Shown here: one piece after another, positions 13,636 through 22,985 of the stretch | Layout of the letters: every line of letters begins with the position of its first letter | Numbering within the stretch: position 1 is the first letter of the stretch | NCBI GenBank assembly: GCA_004431415.1 | Contig: QPMI01000193.1 | Span: forward strand, 116,787-180,786 | Direction of reading: 5' to 3' | From: Cyanophora paradoxa | Taxonomy: Eukaryota > Glaucocystophyceae > Cyanophorales > Cyanophoraceae | DNA length: 64,000 nucleotides | Position numbers and translations under genes: made by a program | The notes under the pieces: model-generated | Seen by the model: the letters and a program-made list of their open reading frames with translations, nothing else | Databases searched by the model: none | Told to the model about the DNA's origin: nothing

Positions 13636-15433
13636 AGGGGCCGCGACTCCTCCTCTGCATAAGAGGAGCGGCCCGGCGGGGAAGAGGGGGCGCTCGCAGG
13701 CGCCGCCCGGGGCGCTCGGCGTCTAGCGGCTCGGCCACCCTCGGCTGGGGCTTCCGCGCGGAAGCCGGCGGAGTTGGCGAGCTGGCGCAGGGCCCGCTCG
13801 GTCGGGCCAGCTGCATCCTAAAGATGCCCAGCGGGACGTCGGGATCCTCAGGCTCAGCCCCTACAGCATGTTGCGGGATGCCGAAGCCTTCGGCGCCCTT
13901 GTAGGCCGCGGGCTTGGACGAGGAACCGTCTGCACCGCCTGGCTGCCAGACGGGGTGGTCCTTAGGGAGACGCGAGCACGCGTCGGGACCCCCGTTCTGC
14001 TTGCCAGGGCGGTAGACGATCTCAAAGTCGTAGGCCTGCAAGAGCAGGGACCAGCGACCGAGGCGGCCCGTCGTCGGGTCCAGCGTCTTCAGCCACTGGA
14101 GGGCGTGGTGGTCGGTCCGCACCAGGAACTGGGGGCCGCCCAGCAGATAGTGGCGCCAATACTTAATGGCCCAGACTACTGCGAGGCACTCCAGCTCCGT
14201 AGCGGAGTAGTTCATCTCGGCCGGCAGCAGCGTGCGGCTGATGAACGCGAGCGGCCGCTCGACGCCTTTGTCGTCGGCCTGGCTCAGAATTGCGCCGATA
14301 GCGTAGGTGCTGGCGTCCGTCTGGAGAATGAAGGGCTTCGAGAAGTCCGGGAACCGCAATATAATATCGCGGCCCAGGAGTTCTTTCAGCTCCTTAAAGG
14401 CGCGGTCGGCGGGGCCGTCCTCTGGCCAACTCCAGACGGCGTCCTTCAATAGAAGGCGCTGCATGGCGTGCACCACTTTGGAGAAGTTCTCGACAAAGCG
14501 GCGGTAGTAGCCGGCGAGGCCGAGGAACGAGCGGAGCTCGTCCGCGTTCTTCGGCGTCTGCCAGTCCGTGATCACCTTGGTCTTCGCAGGGTCCTGGCGG
14601 ATCCCTTCGGCGGAGATGCGGTGGCCGAGAAGGTCGATTTCAGGCACGCAGAAGCGGCACTTCGACGGCTTCAGGCGCAGGTTCGCCTTAGAGATCGTCT
14701 CGAAGAGCGCCTTCAAGTCTAGAAGGTGCTGATCGATGGACGGTGAGAAGACCGTGATATCGTCGATGTACGCGACGACGCAGGTGGTCAGCAAGGGGCC
14801 CAGGATCGCAGTGATCGCGCGGGAGAATGCCGCGGGCCCGTTCGTGACCCCAAACGGCGTAACCTTCCACTGAAAGTGACCCCAGGGGACCACAAATGCA
14901 GTGTAGGCTCGGGAGCCGGGGTGCAGAGGCAGCTGCCAGAAGCCGGCAGTCGCGTCAGCAGTCGAGAAGACCATCGAGCCGCGGAGGCGCTCGAGCTGGT
15001 CGTCTATGCGGGGTAGGGGAAACACGTCCCGCTCGGTGATCTGATTCAGCCTCCGATAGTCGACACAGAAACGCCAAGTGCCGTCCTTTTTGGGGGCCAG
15101 CACTACCGGCGAGCCATATGCCGCTTGGGAGGGCTCGATCAGCCCAAGCTCAAGGAGTTTCTGAATTTCCTTGCGGGCGTGTTCCTCGGCGTGCGGGTTC
15201 ATACGCCGCGGAGGCGTGAACACCGGAAGGCGAGTCGTGAGTTTGATCACGTGCTCGTAATAGAGCAGGTTGCTGGTGCCCTCTTTGGCCTCGACCTTGT
15301 CTGCGAAGACATCCTTGTAGCGCCGCAGGAGCGCGTGAAGTTCGGCTTTCTGCGCCGTCGTGATTGACGGGTGAGAGCCGAGCTCAGGAATCTTCTTCAG
15401 CAGCTCTTGCCACTCCTCCTCTGCATTAGGCAC
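13616..15433 (-). CDS. pol: Reverse transcriptase-RNase H (intact frame)
   Basis: RT palm and fingers include YGSPVVLAPKKDGTWRFCVD (about residues 106-125), FSTADATAGFWQLPL (first catalytic Asp, residue 160), VTPFGVTNGPAAFSR, and VAYIDDITVFS (YIDD at 222-225; the family usually has YLDD or YVDD). The Ty3-type connection FLGLAGYYRRFVENFSKV precedes RNase H with Asp373 in LQTDASTYAIG, Glu415 in SATELECLAVVWA and Asp441 in VRTDHHALQW. The C-terminal tail is a Pro/Ala-rich linker. The open frame starts at GTG, with no ATG at the 5' end, which fits expression as part of a polyprotein. Confidence 0.97.
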   Translation of the reverse strand: MPNAEEEWQELLKKIPELGSHPSITTAQKAELHALLRRYKDVFADKVEAKEGTSNLLYYEHVIKLTTRLPVFTPPRRMNPHAEEHARKEIQKLLELGLIEPSQAAYGSPVVLAPKKDGTWRFCVDYRRLNQITERDVFPLPRIDDQLERLRGSMVFSTADATAGFWQLPLHPGSRAYTAFVVPWGHFQWKVTPFGVTNGPAAFSRAITAILGPLLTTCVVAYIDDITVFSPSIDQHLLDLKALFETISKANLRLKPSKCRFCVPEIDLLGHRISAEGIRQDPAKTKVITDWQTPKNADELRSFLGLAGYYRRFVENFSKVVHAMQRLLLKDAVWSWPEDGPADRAFKELKELLGRDIILRFPDFSKPFILQTDASTYAIGAILSQADDKGVERPLAFISRTLLPAEMNYSATELECLAVVWAIKYWRHYLLGGPQFLVRTDHHALQWLKTLDPTTGRLGRWSLLLQAYDFEIVYRPGKQNGGPDACSRLPKDHPVWQPGGADGSSSKPAAYKGAEGFGIPQHAVGAEPEDPDVPLGIFRMQLARPSGPCASSPTPPASARKPQPRVAEPLDAERPGRRLRAPPLPRRAAPLMQRRSRGPCASQCS

Positions 15434-15446
15434 CGGCCGCGGTGCC

Positions 15447-16340
15447 TCAGCGGGCTTCGCGTCGGGTGCTGCAGTCGTAGGGGTGGGGCATCGGGCCGGG
15501 CCGAAAGCGAGGCTGTGACCACACTCTGGGGTGGGGCCTCGGCGTCGGCGACCGGTGCGGCCTTGCGGACCGTAACGTCGCCGCGCATGGCGCGGACTGC
15601 ATCGAGCAAGTCGCGCTCCGCTTTTTCGGAGAGACCGGGGAAGGTCGAGCGCAGGGTGGCGTCTCTGGGGACGGACACTGCCTCGACTGCGGCGACGAAC
15701 TCGTCGACCGAGGGCCTGTGATCGGGGCCGGCGTTGGGGACGCGCTTCGTGACGACGTGCTCATAGCATCGTCGTCGAGGCTAATGATGCTCATAGCATC
15801 AAGGTCCTGCAACGGCCGGTCGGCTGTGTCGAAGGGCAGCTCGCCAAACGTGACGACTATATCGTCGACGTCGTAGGGCGGTGCGCGGGGTGGGTCGGCG
15901 GGCTCAGCAGGCGCTGCGCTAGACAGAGCGCGCTGCTTTTCCGCCTCATCTACGACAGAACGTAGGGTGGAGATTATTTTCTCAACGTCTTTGGCGGGCT
16001 CATATGCCGCGCCAAGCATGCGTGCTTTTCTATTAAAGTGGCGGAGTCCAGTGCGGCGTTTGGCAGGCACGATTCGCAGCCGGCGAATCAAGAGGTCTGT
16101 CAATGCACTCGCACTACAAGGCATTTGCTCAGGTTCGTACTCAAAATCACCAGGCGGTAGGGCGACCGCCGAAGCGACCGCTACTACCGATCCTAGCGGC
16201 AGGGTTACCGGCTGCCGGCCAGGATTGCACAACCGCACGTGAAACATTTTGTCTCCCGGGTGATTATGCAGCTGGTAAGGGCAGAGTACGCCCAAGGCTT
16301 GCGGGGACTCCGGCGACGGCTCGACGTAGAGGTGCGGCAA
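15447..16340 (-). CDS. Protease-RT linker region of the polyprotein
   Basis: An open frame between protease and RT. Residues about 25-75 (HVRLCNPGRQPVTLPLGSVV and following) resemble the beta-strand region often found between protease and RT in Ty3-type Pol. The rest is acidic and Ser/Pro-rich (FDTADRPLQDLDAMSIISLD). It lies in a different frame from both neighbours, so at least one frameshift on each side is needed if it is expressed as a fusion. The last part (below about 15,780) is probably a shadow after a frame change. Confidence 0.6.
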   Translation of the reverse strand: MPHLYVEPSPESPQALGVLCPYQLHNHPGDKMFHVRLCNPGRQPVTLPLGSVVAVASAVALPPGDFEYEPEQMPCSASALTDLLIRRLRIVPAKRRTGLRHFNRKARMLGAAYEPAKDVEKIISTLRSVVDEAEKQRALSSAAPAEPADPPRAPPYDVDDIVVTFGELPFDTADRPLQDLDAMSIISLDDDAMSTSSRSASPTPAPITGPRSTSSSPQSRQCPSPETPPCARPSPVSPKKRSATCSMQSAPCAATLRSARPHRSPTPRPHPRVWSQPRFRPGPMPHPYDCSTRREAR

Positions 16341-16405
16341 CTCACGCGTTGCCGGGCCCTGCCCATTGAGCGTGCATGGGACGAGGGCCTCTCCGACGGG
16401 GAGCT

Positions 16406-17713
16406 TTACTGGTCCCAGGACTCGGACCAGGATCCCAAGCTGGTCCGGAGCCGAAAAGGGACGACGACTTCGCGGTGCAGGTGGTCACGGGCCCGGAGGC
16501 ACCACCCGGACAGCGTCGTGTCGATCTGGCCGTGGACGGCCTGGATCGCGTCCAGGCCGAGCAGAATGTCCGGCTCAACGCCCATGGCGCCGCGCGGGAC
16601 GACGAAGACGCGGCGGCAGAAGCGGAGCGAGCCCAGAACGAAGACTACGTCGGCGCGGCGACAACGAATTTTGTCCCGGTCCATGAAACCGCGGACTATC
16701 GTGTGGCCCTCGACGTAATTGACTTCGTCGGGCGGCAGGCGGTCGAGGACTTCCTGGGGAACTACAGTTCCCTGGGCGCCCGTGTCGACAACAATGCGAG
16801 CGGGCCGTTCAGCGCCGGAGCGGCCGTTCGGCAGGCGCATAGCAATGCTGCCGTGAATGTGCAGTGTCTTTGGCCGGAAGAATTCCAGGGCCCGGTCGCG
16901 CGGGAAGCTAGGTCGGGCGCGGCGGACGTGGAATTCTGGTTCCGGCGGCGCGGGTGGACCCGACAGGTCCGTTGCGCTTGCGGTTGGGGATGGGGGCCGG
17001 GACTGGCGAGCCGCGGCTCGCTCGGCGACTCGGCGCTGCTCTGCCTGGTCGGCCAACGGCGAGGGCTTGGTCCGCTTGCGCGGGCCCGGGCCGTGGCGGT
17101 TGGCGTAGAGCAACTCGTCGCTGGGCGGGTCATAGCCGGCGCGCGTTCCCAGCGGCGTCTCCTCTGCCGGGCGGGGCACGGCGAGGGACGGGCGGTTTTT
17201 GGAGCCCAGGGCGTGGCCCGCGGGCATGAGAGCTTCCTCGTCGGAGGTCAGGCCCTCGGGGTAAATGATCGCGGCGGCCTCGAGCGCGTTCTGCGGGGCG
17301 AACGCCGCTGTCGGCGCTGAACCCGAGAACCACGCGCGAGTCGGCCGTGGCGGGGCCTTGTAGCCCGTTTTGCGCATCGAGATGCCGTAGCGGTCCATGA
17401 TCGCCTGATGCACCGCGCGTAAGGCGGGCTCCAGGGTCTTTGGATCGACCTGCAGCATTTGCGCGGGGTTCGACAGCCAGTTGAAGACCAGCACGGTCGA
17501 GCGCGGCCCGAGCTTGTGCAGCAGGCGGCGGGCCCAGGCCGGCGCAGGCTCGCGGCTCTTTGGTGGGGCCGGGGCGGGCGGCGCGGCTGGCGCCGGCGGC
17601 GCGACTGTTTGAGCGGGCGGCTCGTGGACGACCGTCTGGACGCGGCGGATCGAGATGTACTTCTCGTCCGCCGGCACCGGCACAGCGGCCCGGACCGACG
17701 CCGGCGTATGCAA
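16406..17713 (-). CDS. Retropepsin-type aspartic protease with N-terminal extension
   Basis: Cleaves the polyprotein. The catalytic strand IVVDTGAQGTVVPQEVLD (Asp-Thr-Gly) and the later ILLGLDAIQAVHGQID (flap-distal hydrophobic-Gly strand) are both present in the C-terminal third. The approximately 290 upstream residues include a Pro/Ala linker and a moderately conserved-looking segment, VLVFNWLSNPAQMLQVDP. The open frame begins with TTG, not ATG, again suggesting translation from an upstream frame. It ends at 16406, shortly before the linker frame. Confidence 0.88.
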   Translation of the reverse strand: MHTPASVRAAVPVPADEKYISIRRVQTVVHEPPAQTVAPPAPAAPPAPAPPKSREPAPAWARRLLHKLGPRSTVLVFNWLSNPAQMLQVDPKTLEPALRAVHQAIMDRYGISMRKTGYKAPPRPTRAWFSGSAPTAAFAPQNALEAAAIIYPEGLTSDEEALMPAGHALGSKNRPSLAVPRPAEETPLGTRAGYDPPSDELLYANRHGPGPRKRTKPSPLADQAEQRRVAERAAARQSRPPSPTASATDLSGPPAPPEPEFHVRRARPSFPRDRALEFFRPKTLHIHGSIAMRLPNGRSGAERPARIVVDTGAQGTVVPQEVLDRLPPDEVNYVEGHTIVRGFMDRDKIRCRRADVVFVLGSLRFCRRVFVVPRGAMGVEPDILLGLDAIQAVHGQIDTTLSGWCLRARDHLHREVVVPFRLRTSLGSWSESWDQ

Positions 17714-20127
17714 GTGGGCGGGAAGGTCACAGGGCGCGCGGGCCTCGTGCCCGCGGGGTGACGACGCTTCTGCGACGGTGTATACCGCGAAGAAGGGCTT
17801 TGGTTGGCTTTTGCCGCGGCCTGCATTGCCACGCGAGCCTCGTGCTGGCGCTCGCGCTCAAGCAAGGCTCGCCAGTCTTTGGTGCGATCGAGCGTGGCCC
17901 GCAGAGCCTCGAGATCGGCACGGGGCCCGTCTGGGAGGAGCGAGATCATCATGCCCGTCTCCCCAGCGGAGAGGCTGATCTGCATATCGATGCCGGCCCG
18001 GAGGGCGCGGCAGACGTCTTCCAGGGCCCGCCGAGCGGCCTGCTTTGCCTGGGCGAAGGCTTCGTCTGAGACCTTCTGAGCGCCGCCGGGCTTGGCGCGC
18101 GTCTCGGCGTGGCTAGCGCGGTGCGGATCTGGCGCTCGACTGTTTGAAGCCAAAGCCCCAATTCCGTGACCCCTTGGCCCCGGATCTTCACGTCGCGGCA
18201 GCTCGAGCACTCGCGCACAAACTGCAGGAGGCCCCTGCTGGGACGTCAGCCTGGGGGTTGAAAGTCGTGGCGGCGGAGGCGCGCGGCGCGGCCACTGAGG
18301 CGCGCGGCTGCTCCGGCGTCGACTGGTCTGCGCGCGGCGGCTCGGCCTGGCTCGCACGCGATGACCGCTCCTGGGCCTGAGAGATGGAGGCGCGACCCTC
18401 CGCAGGCTTGGACGGCGCCGCCGACTGCGGACCGGCCTCGCTCTGCCCCTCAGGCCCCTCTAGAAAGGGCTGCTGGCGCTCGTTGCGTCCGCCGTCGGCG
18501 GCTGCCCACCGATGGTGGCGCGGCGGCGCGGGCGAGGACGACGCGGACTGAGCGTCCATCTGGTTCTGGAGCTTGATCAGGACCAGCGCGGTGGCCTGCT
18601 CAGCTCGCGCGGACGCCGAGAGCGAGTCTGGCATCTCAGCGTACTGCGCCTTCCAGACCATGTCGAAGAGCTCGCGCAATGTGGGCGGGCAGCCTCGCAG
18701 GCGGGCGTCGTTCTCGTGCCGCTTGTACGCAGCGTCTACGGCGCCGCGCGGCGGGTCCGGCGGGCGGCGAGAGGACTGGCTGCTGCGAGGGCTGCGGCGG
18801 TCTCGCGGCGAGGCGCGGTCGCGCGAGCCCTTCTTCGAGCTTTTGCGCCGCTTATCGTCATGGCGGGGCTCCGGCTCGGGCTCCGATCGCGCGAGCGCGA
18901 GCGGGAGCTAGAGCGGGACGGTGTTCGGCTCCGGCGGCGTTCCCGCGAGCCTCGGCGAGGGCTCCGCCTGTCGCGAGTGTCGCGAGCCGTGGACCGTCGG
19001 CTCGGCGGGCTGCGGTCGCGGCGCGGCGGCGAGCGATCACGGCGGTCCGGGAGCGGCGGCGGGAGGCCTCGCGGTCCCGGCGGTCCGGCGAAGGGCGTCG
19101 GGAGCCCTCGCGATCGCGGCGTTCCAACGAACGGCGGGACGGCGGCGGCGCCGGGATTGCCGGTGGGGCTCCGGGGAGCGCTCGCGGCGCGTGGAGGGGC
19201 CCGCGTCTCGCGCCTGTCTGGGGTGCGAGAGCGGCGACTGGACGGGCTCGGCGCGGCTCGGGTGTGCGCGAGCGGCGCTGAGACGAGGCCCGCTCAGGGT
19301 CCGGCGGGCCTGCGACGCGCGACTGGCCGTGTCGTCCCTGCGGCTCGAGCTTGCCTCGGCCTGGCGGCTCGAGCTGGGCGGCGGCATCAAGGTCCGGGAG
19401 GGAGTCTCAGCCGGCGGGGCTTGGTCTGGCGGAGCGCTCTCGGCGATCCGCTCGACCTTCACCTTCCCGTCCGAGACGGTTACGCGCATGGTCTTGGGGT
19501 CATACCCCTGCTGCCGCGCGAGGAACGCATCCAGCCCGAACGGGTCGTTCGGGTCGACAGCGGGTTGTGCGGGTTGCGCCTGGCCACCGCCGCGGTCGCC
19601 GCCACGGTCACGGTGGCCTCGGCCGTCGCGACCGCGGTGCCGGCCGCCCCGCTGGTGACCCTGCCCGCGGCCGCCTCGGCCAACGGCCTGGCCCGCGTTG
19701 CGCCGGGGCCGCGCCTGCTGCGGCGCCGTCGGCGGCGCGGCGGTCTGCGCAGCGGCCTGCGCCGGCGCGGGCGCCGACGGGGTGGCGGATGGCGCCGCCT
19801 CGGCGGGTCGTCCGCGAGCCCGCCGACGATGGTTGAGGGCGGCTGGAACCGCACGCCCGCCCACGTCGCGCGGACCGCTCCTTCGTAGATCGGCTGGTAC
19901 GGCGTGCGAACCAGAAGGCTTTCGGCCTCCTTATCGACAGCCGCCGTCGCAGTCAGGCTGCGCCGGGCCGAGGGCGCGGCGCCCTTGTTCTGGACCGCGT
20001 CCCACATCAGCGCCGGGCGCAGAGCCTCAACGTCCCAGTCGGGGAGCACGGGGTCGTCCGTCTCCCAGTCGATCGGGCGCGCGAGGCGGATCGCGACATT
20101 CAGATCGGCGTAGAGCGAACGGAGCAT
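17248..20127 (-). CDS. Element-specific region X3: RGG-box and RS-rich protein, broken into frames
   Basis: Function unknown. Read from right to left, the frame from 20127 opens MLRSLYADLNVAIRLARPID and continues to about 19,830. The frame from 19864 holds an RGG-like tract (GRGGRGQGHQRGGRHRGRDG) and VDPNDPFGLDAFLARQQGYD. Around 18,740-19,120 are Arg/Ser-rich tracts including SRSRSRDRSPSRSP and DRRSPRSSQSSRRPP. The frame from 18679 has LRELFDMVWKAQYAEMPDSL, and that from 18357 an Ala/Arg-rich helical segment (ARRALEDVCRALRAGIDMQI) leading towards the protease. RGG and RS tracts are typical of RNA-binding and splicing-related proteins, so an RNA-packaging or nuclear role is possible, by inference only. 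At least three frame changes interrupt it. Confidence 0.55.
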
Positions 20128-22985
20128 CGTCTCGAACTGAGGCCGCAGGGTATAGCCTCATCGGTAAAGATGAGCCCCAGCGGGAAGTTCCCGGGACAGT
20201 TCTCCAGCTCCTCGGCGGCGCGGGCGGCCTCAAGGTGGCGCTGTATCCCACTCTTGCCCCGGCGCCAAGGTCATCGCCGGCGGGCCACGCGTCCTCGGCG
20301 CCGGCCATCGGGGGCGAGCCGAGCTCAAGACGCTGGTACCCGAGACCGTGCGGCATGTTTGTGAGGTACGCGCGGATGCCGTCCGCCAGCGCGCGGGCAT
20401 CCGAGTCGGCGCACTCATCCCTCGTCATAGTGCGCAAGAGGGCCCTGAAGACCTCGGCCACGTTCTGGGCATGGCGGCGTTCAGGGGCGCACAGTTGTCC
20501 ACCCGCTGCGCGAGCAGCGGGATGCGGGATACTGGAAGCCCTGCAGCATCGCGAGCAGGATCCGCCCACAGATCGCCGCACGACCCTCGTGGTCCGGCAC
20601 GACCGCATTGTTCGGGCCAAACTTCCACGCAAGCGTGGGATGACCGTCCGGGTACGTCGGCCTCGCGTCCGCGTCGAAGACCTTCTTGCCCTGAGGCAAG
20701 ACGTCGGACCCGCGGTCCGGCTTGGCCGTCGGCTTAGTCAGGAAGGCCTCGTGAATGAACACCATCAGACCGTCCGGCACCACGCAGCGGAACGAGTTCA
20801 ACACCTTGTTGAAGTCATCCATGTGATCGGCGACCGCCCGAGCGATCTCGGGGACGTAGTCAGCCGGGCGTTCCGACTCGACGTCCATGGCCGCAGCCGA
20901 CAGAAAGTCATCAGCCCAGTGCTGGCTGCGGAGGTGCTTGCCCGGCGCGTGACGCTGGAAGAAGCGCGCGTGCCAGGCCAGCGTAAAACCGATGGCCGTC
21001 GCGAGGATTTCCTCTTCCGCCGGGATCGGCGCCCAAGGGCACGTCCCCGGAGGTGAGTTCGGGAAAGGCGGCAGCTCGTAACCGAACGCGGTGACGAGCC
21101 GCGGGTTCGCGTGGCTCTTCTTGGGCTGGCTCGCAAGCTGGGCGACCGTCACTGCGAGCCACAGCTTCTTGTTCTCGCGCTGGTGCGGCGCGCCCCCTGC
21201 GACGTCCTTGTCGCAGGCAGCGTTCGGCGCGGGCGTGGCCGTGCCTGCCACGAGGCGGGGCGCGTAGATGCGCCGCGTCTGCAGGCGACCCTCAACGTTC
21301 TCGACGCGCTTGTCGGCGAGCGGGCGCAGCAGGGCCAGCACGGCGACGTCGCGCGCGAAGCGGGTCGCGAACGGCGTCCTGGCGTCCTCCTCGTTCGGGT
21401 CGGCGATGTTACCGCCCAAGACTGAGGTGTGCAGGGTGGGCGCTCGGGGTGCGGCATGTACGGCGGCGGGGCGTTCCGCGCGCCGCCGCCTTCGTGGAAG
21501 AAGGCGGTATACAGCACCCGCGAGACCTGGCCCAGGGTCGAACACACGGGTGCGTGGGCTGTGCCCTCGTGCGTGAGATCCCAGGCGCCCGTGTACGTCG
21601 GGACGGCAGACTGTGCGGTACGGGTCCCGACCGCGAGTACTGCACGATATCCAAGCTGACGCCGCAGGCGGCGTGCGGGAATGCAAGCCCCTGCAGGTCG
21701 AAGAGCTCCGGATCCTCGTCGAACGGCCGCTGAGGCGGGCCTACGAGCGAGAACCAGTTCACTATGCCGCGCGCGGCGGGGCCGACGCGCTTGAGCATAG
21801 TTGAGCACAGCTCGCCCATGTGCTGGTCCTGCAGCGTGAGCACGTCGACGTTGTACTCGTCAACGTCGCCGGCGTGCTGCCAGCGCAAGGGGTAGCTGAT
21901 CGCGGGCAGCGTTGCCCATTCAGTGAACCCTGGCTCATAGCATTCCAGGGGCCGGAAAAACGCGTGTTTCCGGTCCATGTACTCGCGCAAGAGCTTGTGA
22001 TCGTTGGCGTACGTCGGGTCCGCCAACGAGAACAGCGGCCGCGGCTGCCAGTCCTTGTGCGGCTCGAACGGCCTGTGCGCCGCCGCAGGGATGGCAGCCG
22101 GCGCCTCTTCCTTCTCGCCCTCTTCCTCTTCGCTCTCGACATGGTCAATGTCGAGCGGCTCGAGGCGGGGCTCAGGCTCATCGGCGATGTAGGTGCCCAC
22201 AAGCGCATCGTCGAACGTGAACGACTGCCGTGCAGCGTGACGCTCGAGGGCATGCAAGACCTTCTCCTGGAAGGCCGCGCGCTGGGCGGTCAGGGCCAAG
22301 CCCCTGTGCGGGTCGCTCTCGGCGGCTTCCTCCTGCGCGCGCGTCCCTAGCTGCAGGTGGCGGCGCAGCCAGCGAACCCCGTACGGGAACTCCAGGCCGG
22401 CGCGTTCCGCGGAGGAACGGTGGTCCCAACCGCCTCGGCGCGGAACATGGTGTGAGCACGCAAGAGGTACTGGGCCCACTGCGGCGGGATGACGGCCGCG
22501 CTCGGGTTGAAGCGGCCCCCGTGCGTCCACCGCGGCAGGCGCGTGGCAGGGATCGTCCAACGCAGAGTCAGGAAGTGCTCCAACTGCTGCTCCGTCCACT
22601 CATGCAGGTGGAACGGGAGATCGTGGGAGTGGGGCGTGACGGGGCCACGGAGCCCCAGCGCGATCATGAAGAGCTCGAACGCGGCCGCGTTGAGCCGCGC
22701 GAGGCGAACGGTGCGATCGGCTCTGAGCGCGACGCGGCCCTCCGGCGGCTCCTCGTGCGGCACGGGCGGCCCATCCAGGCGGTTCTGGATTGGCGTGCTC
22801 CTCTCGCTGGCGAGAAACGCCTTGAGGTGCGGGACCCGCAGGTCCTCGAACGTGCCCTTCAGTGCGTCGAAGGGGATGCTCCAGCGGTGGGCGAGATCAG
22901 ACCGGGCCGTCATGGGCCACTCGGTGATCTGTTTCCCCTCACAGAGCCGAGGCGGGCACCCCGGCACTGCGAGGACGCCGCTCAT
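20027..22985 (-). CDS. Element-specific region X2: unrecognised protein, frameshifted
   Basis: Starts at ATG 22985-22983, which shares its A with the TGA stop of the upstream frame (TGATG). Readable segments run RSDLAHRWSIPFDALKGTFE, HEWTEQQLEHFLTLRW and PQWAQYLLRAHTMFRAEAVG in the first frame (to about 22,410). The second frame (22,380-21,610) has LREYMDRKHAFFRPLECYEP and ARGIVNWFSLVGPPQRPFDE. The third (21,470-20,530) has ADPNEEDARTPFATRFARDV and LATAIGFTLAWHARFFQRHA, and a fourth runs to about 20,130. The segments look like one folded, tryptophan-containing protein of about 900 residues interrupted by frame changes roughly every 300-900 nt. No family recognised. Confidence 0.5.

Noticed and set aside
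18512-19888. 458-codon plus-strand ORF over region X3
   Set aside because: Arg/Gly-rich antisense of the RS and RGG tracts; neighbouring element genes are all on the minus strand.
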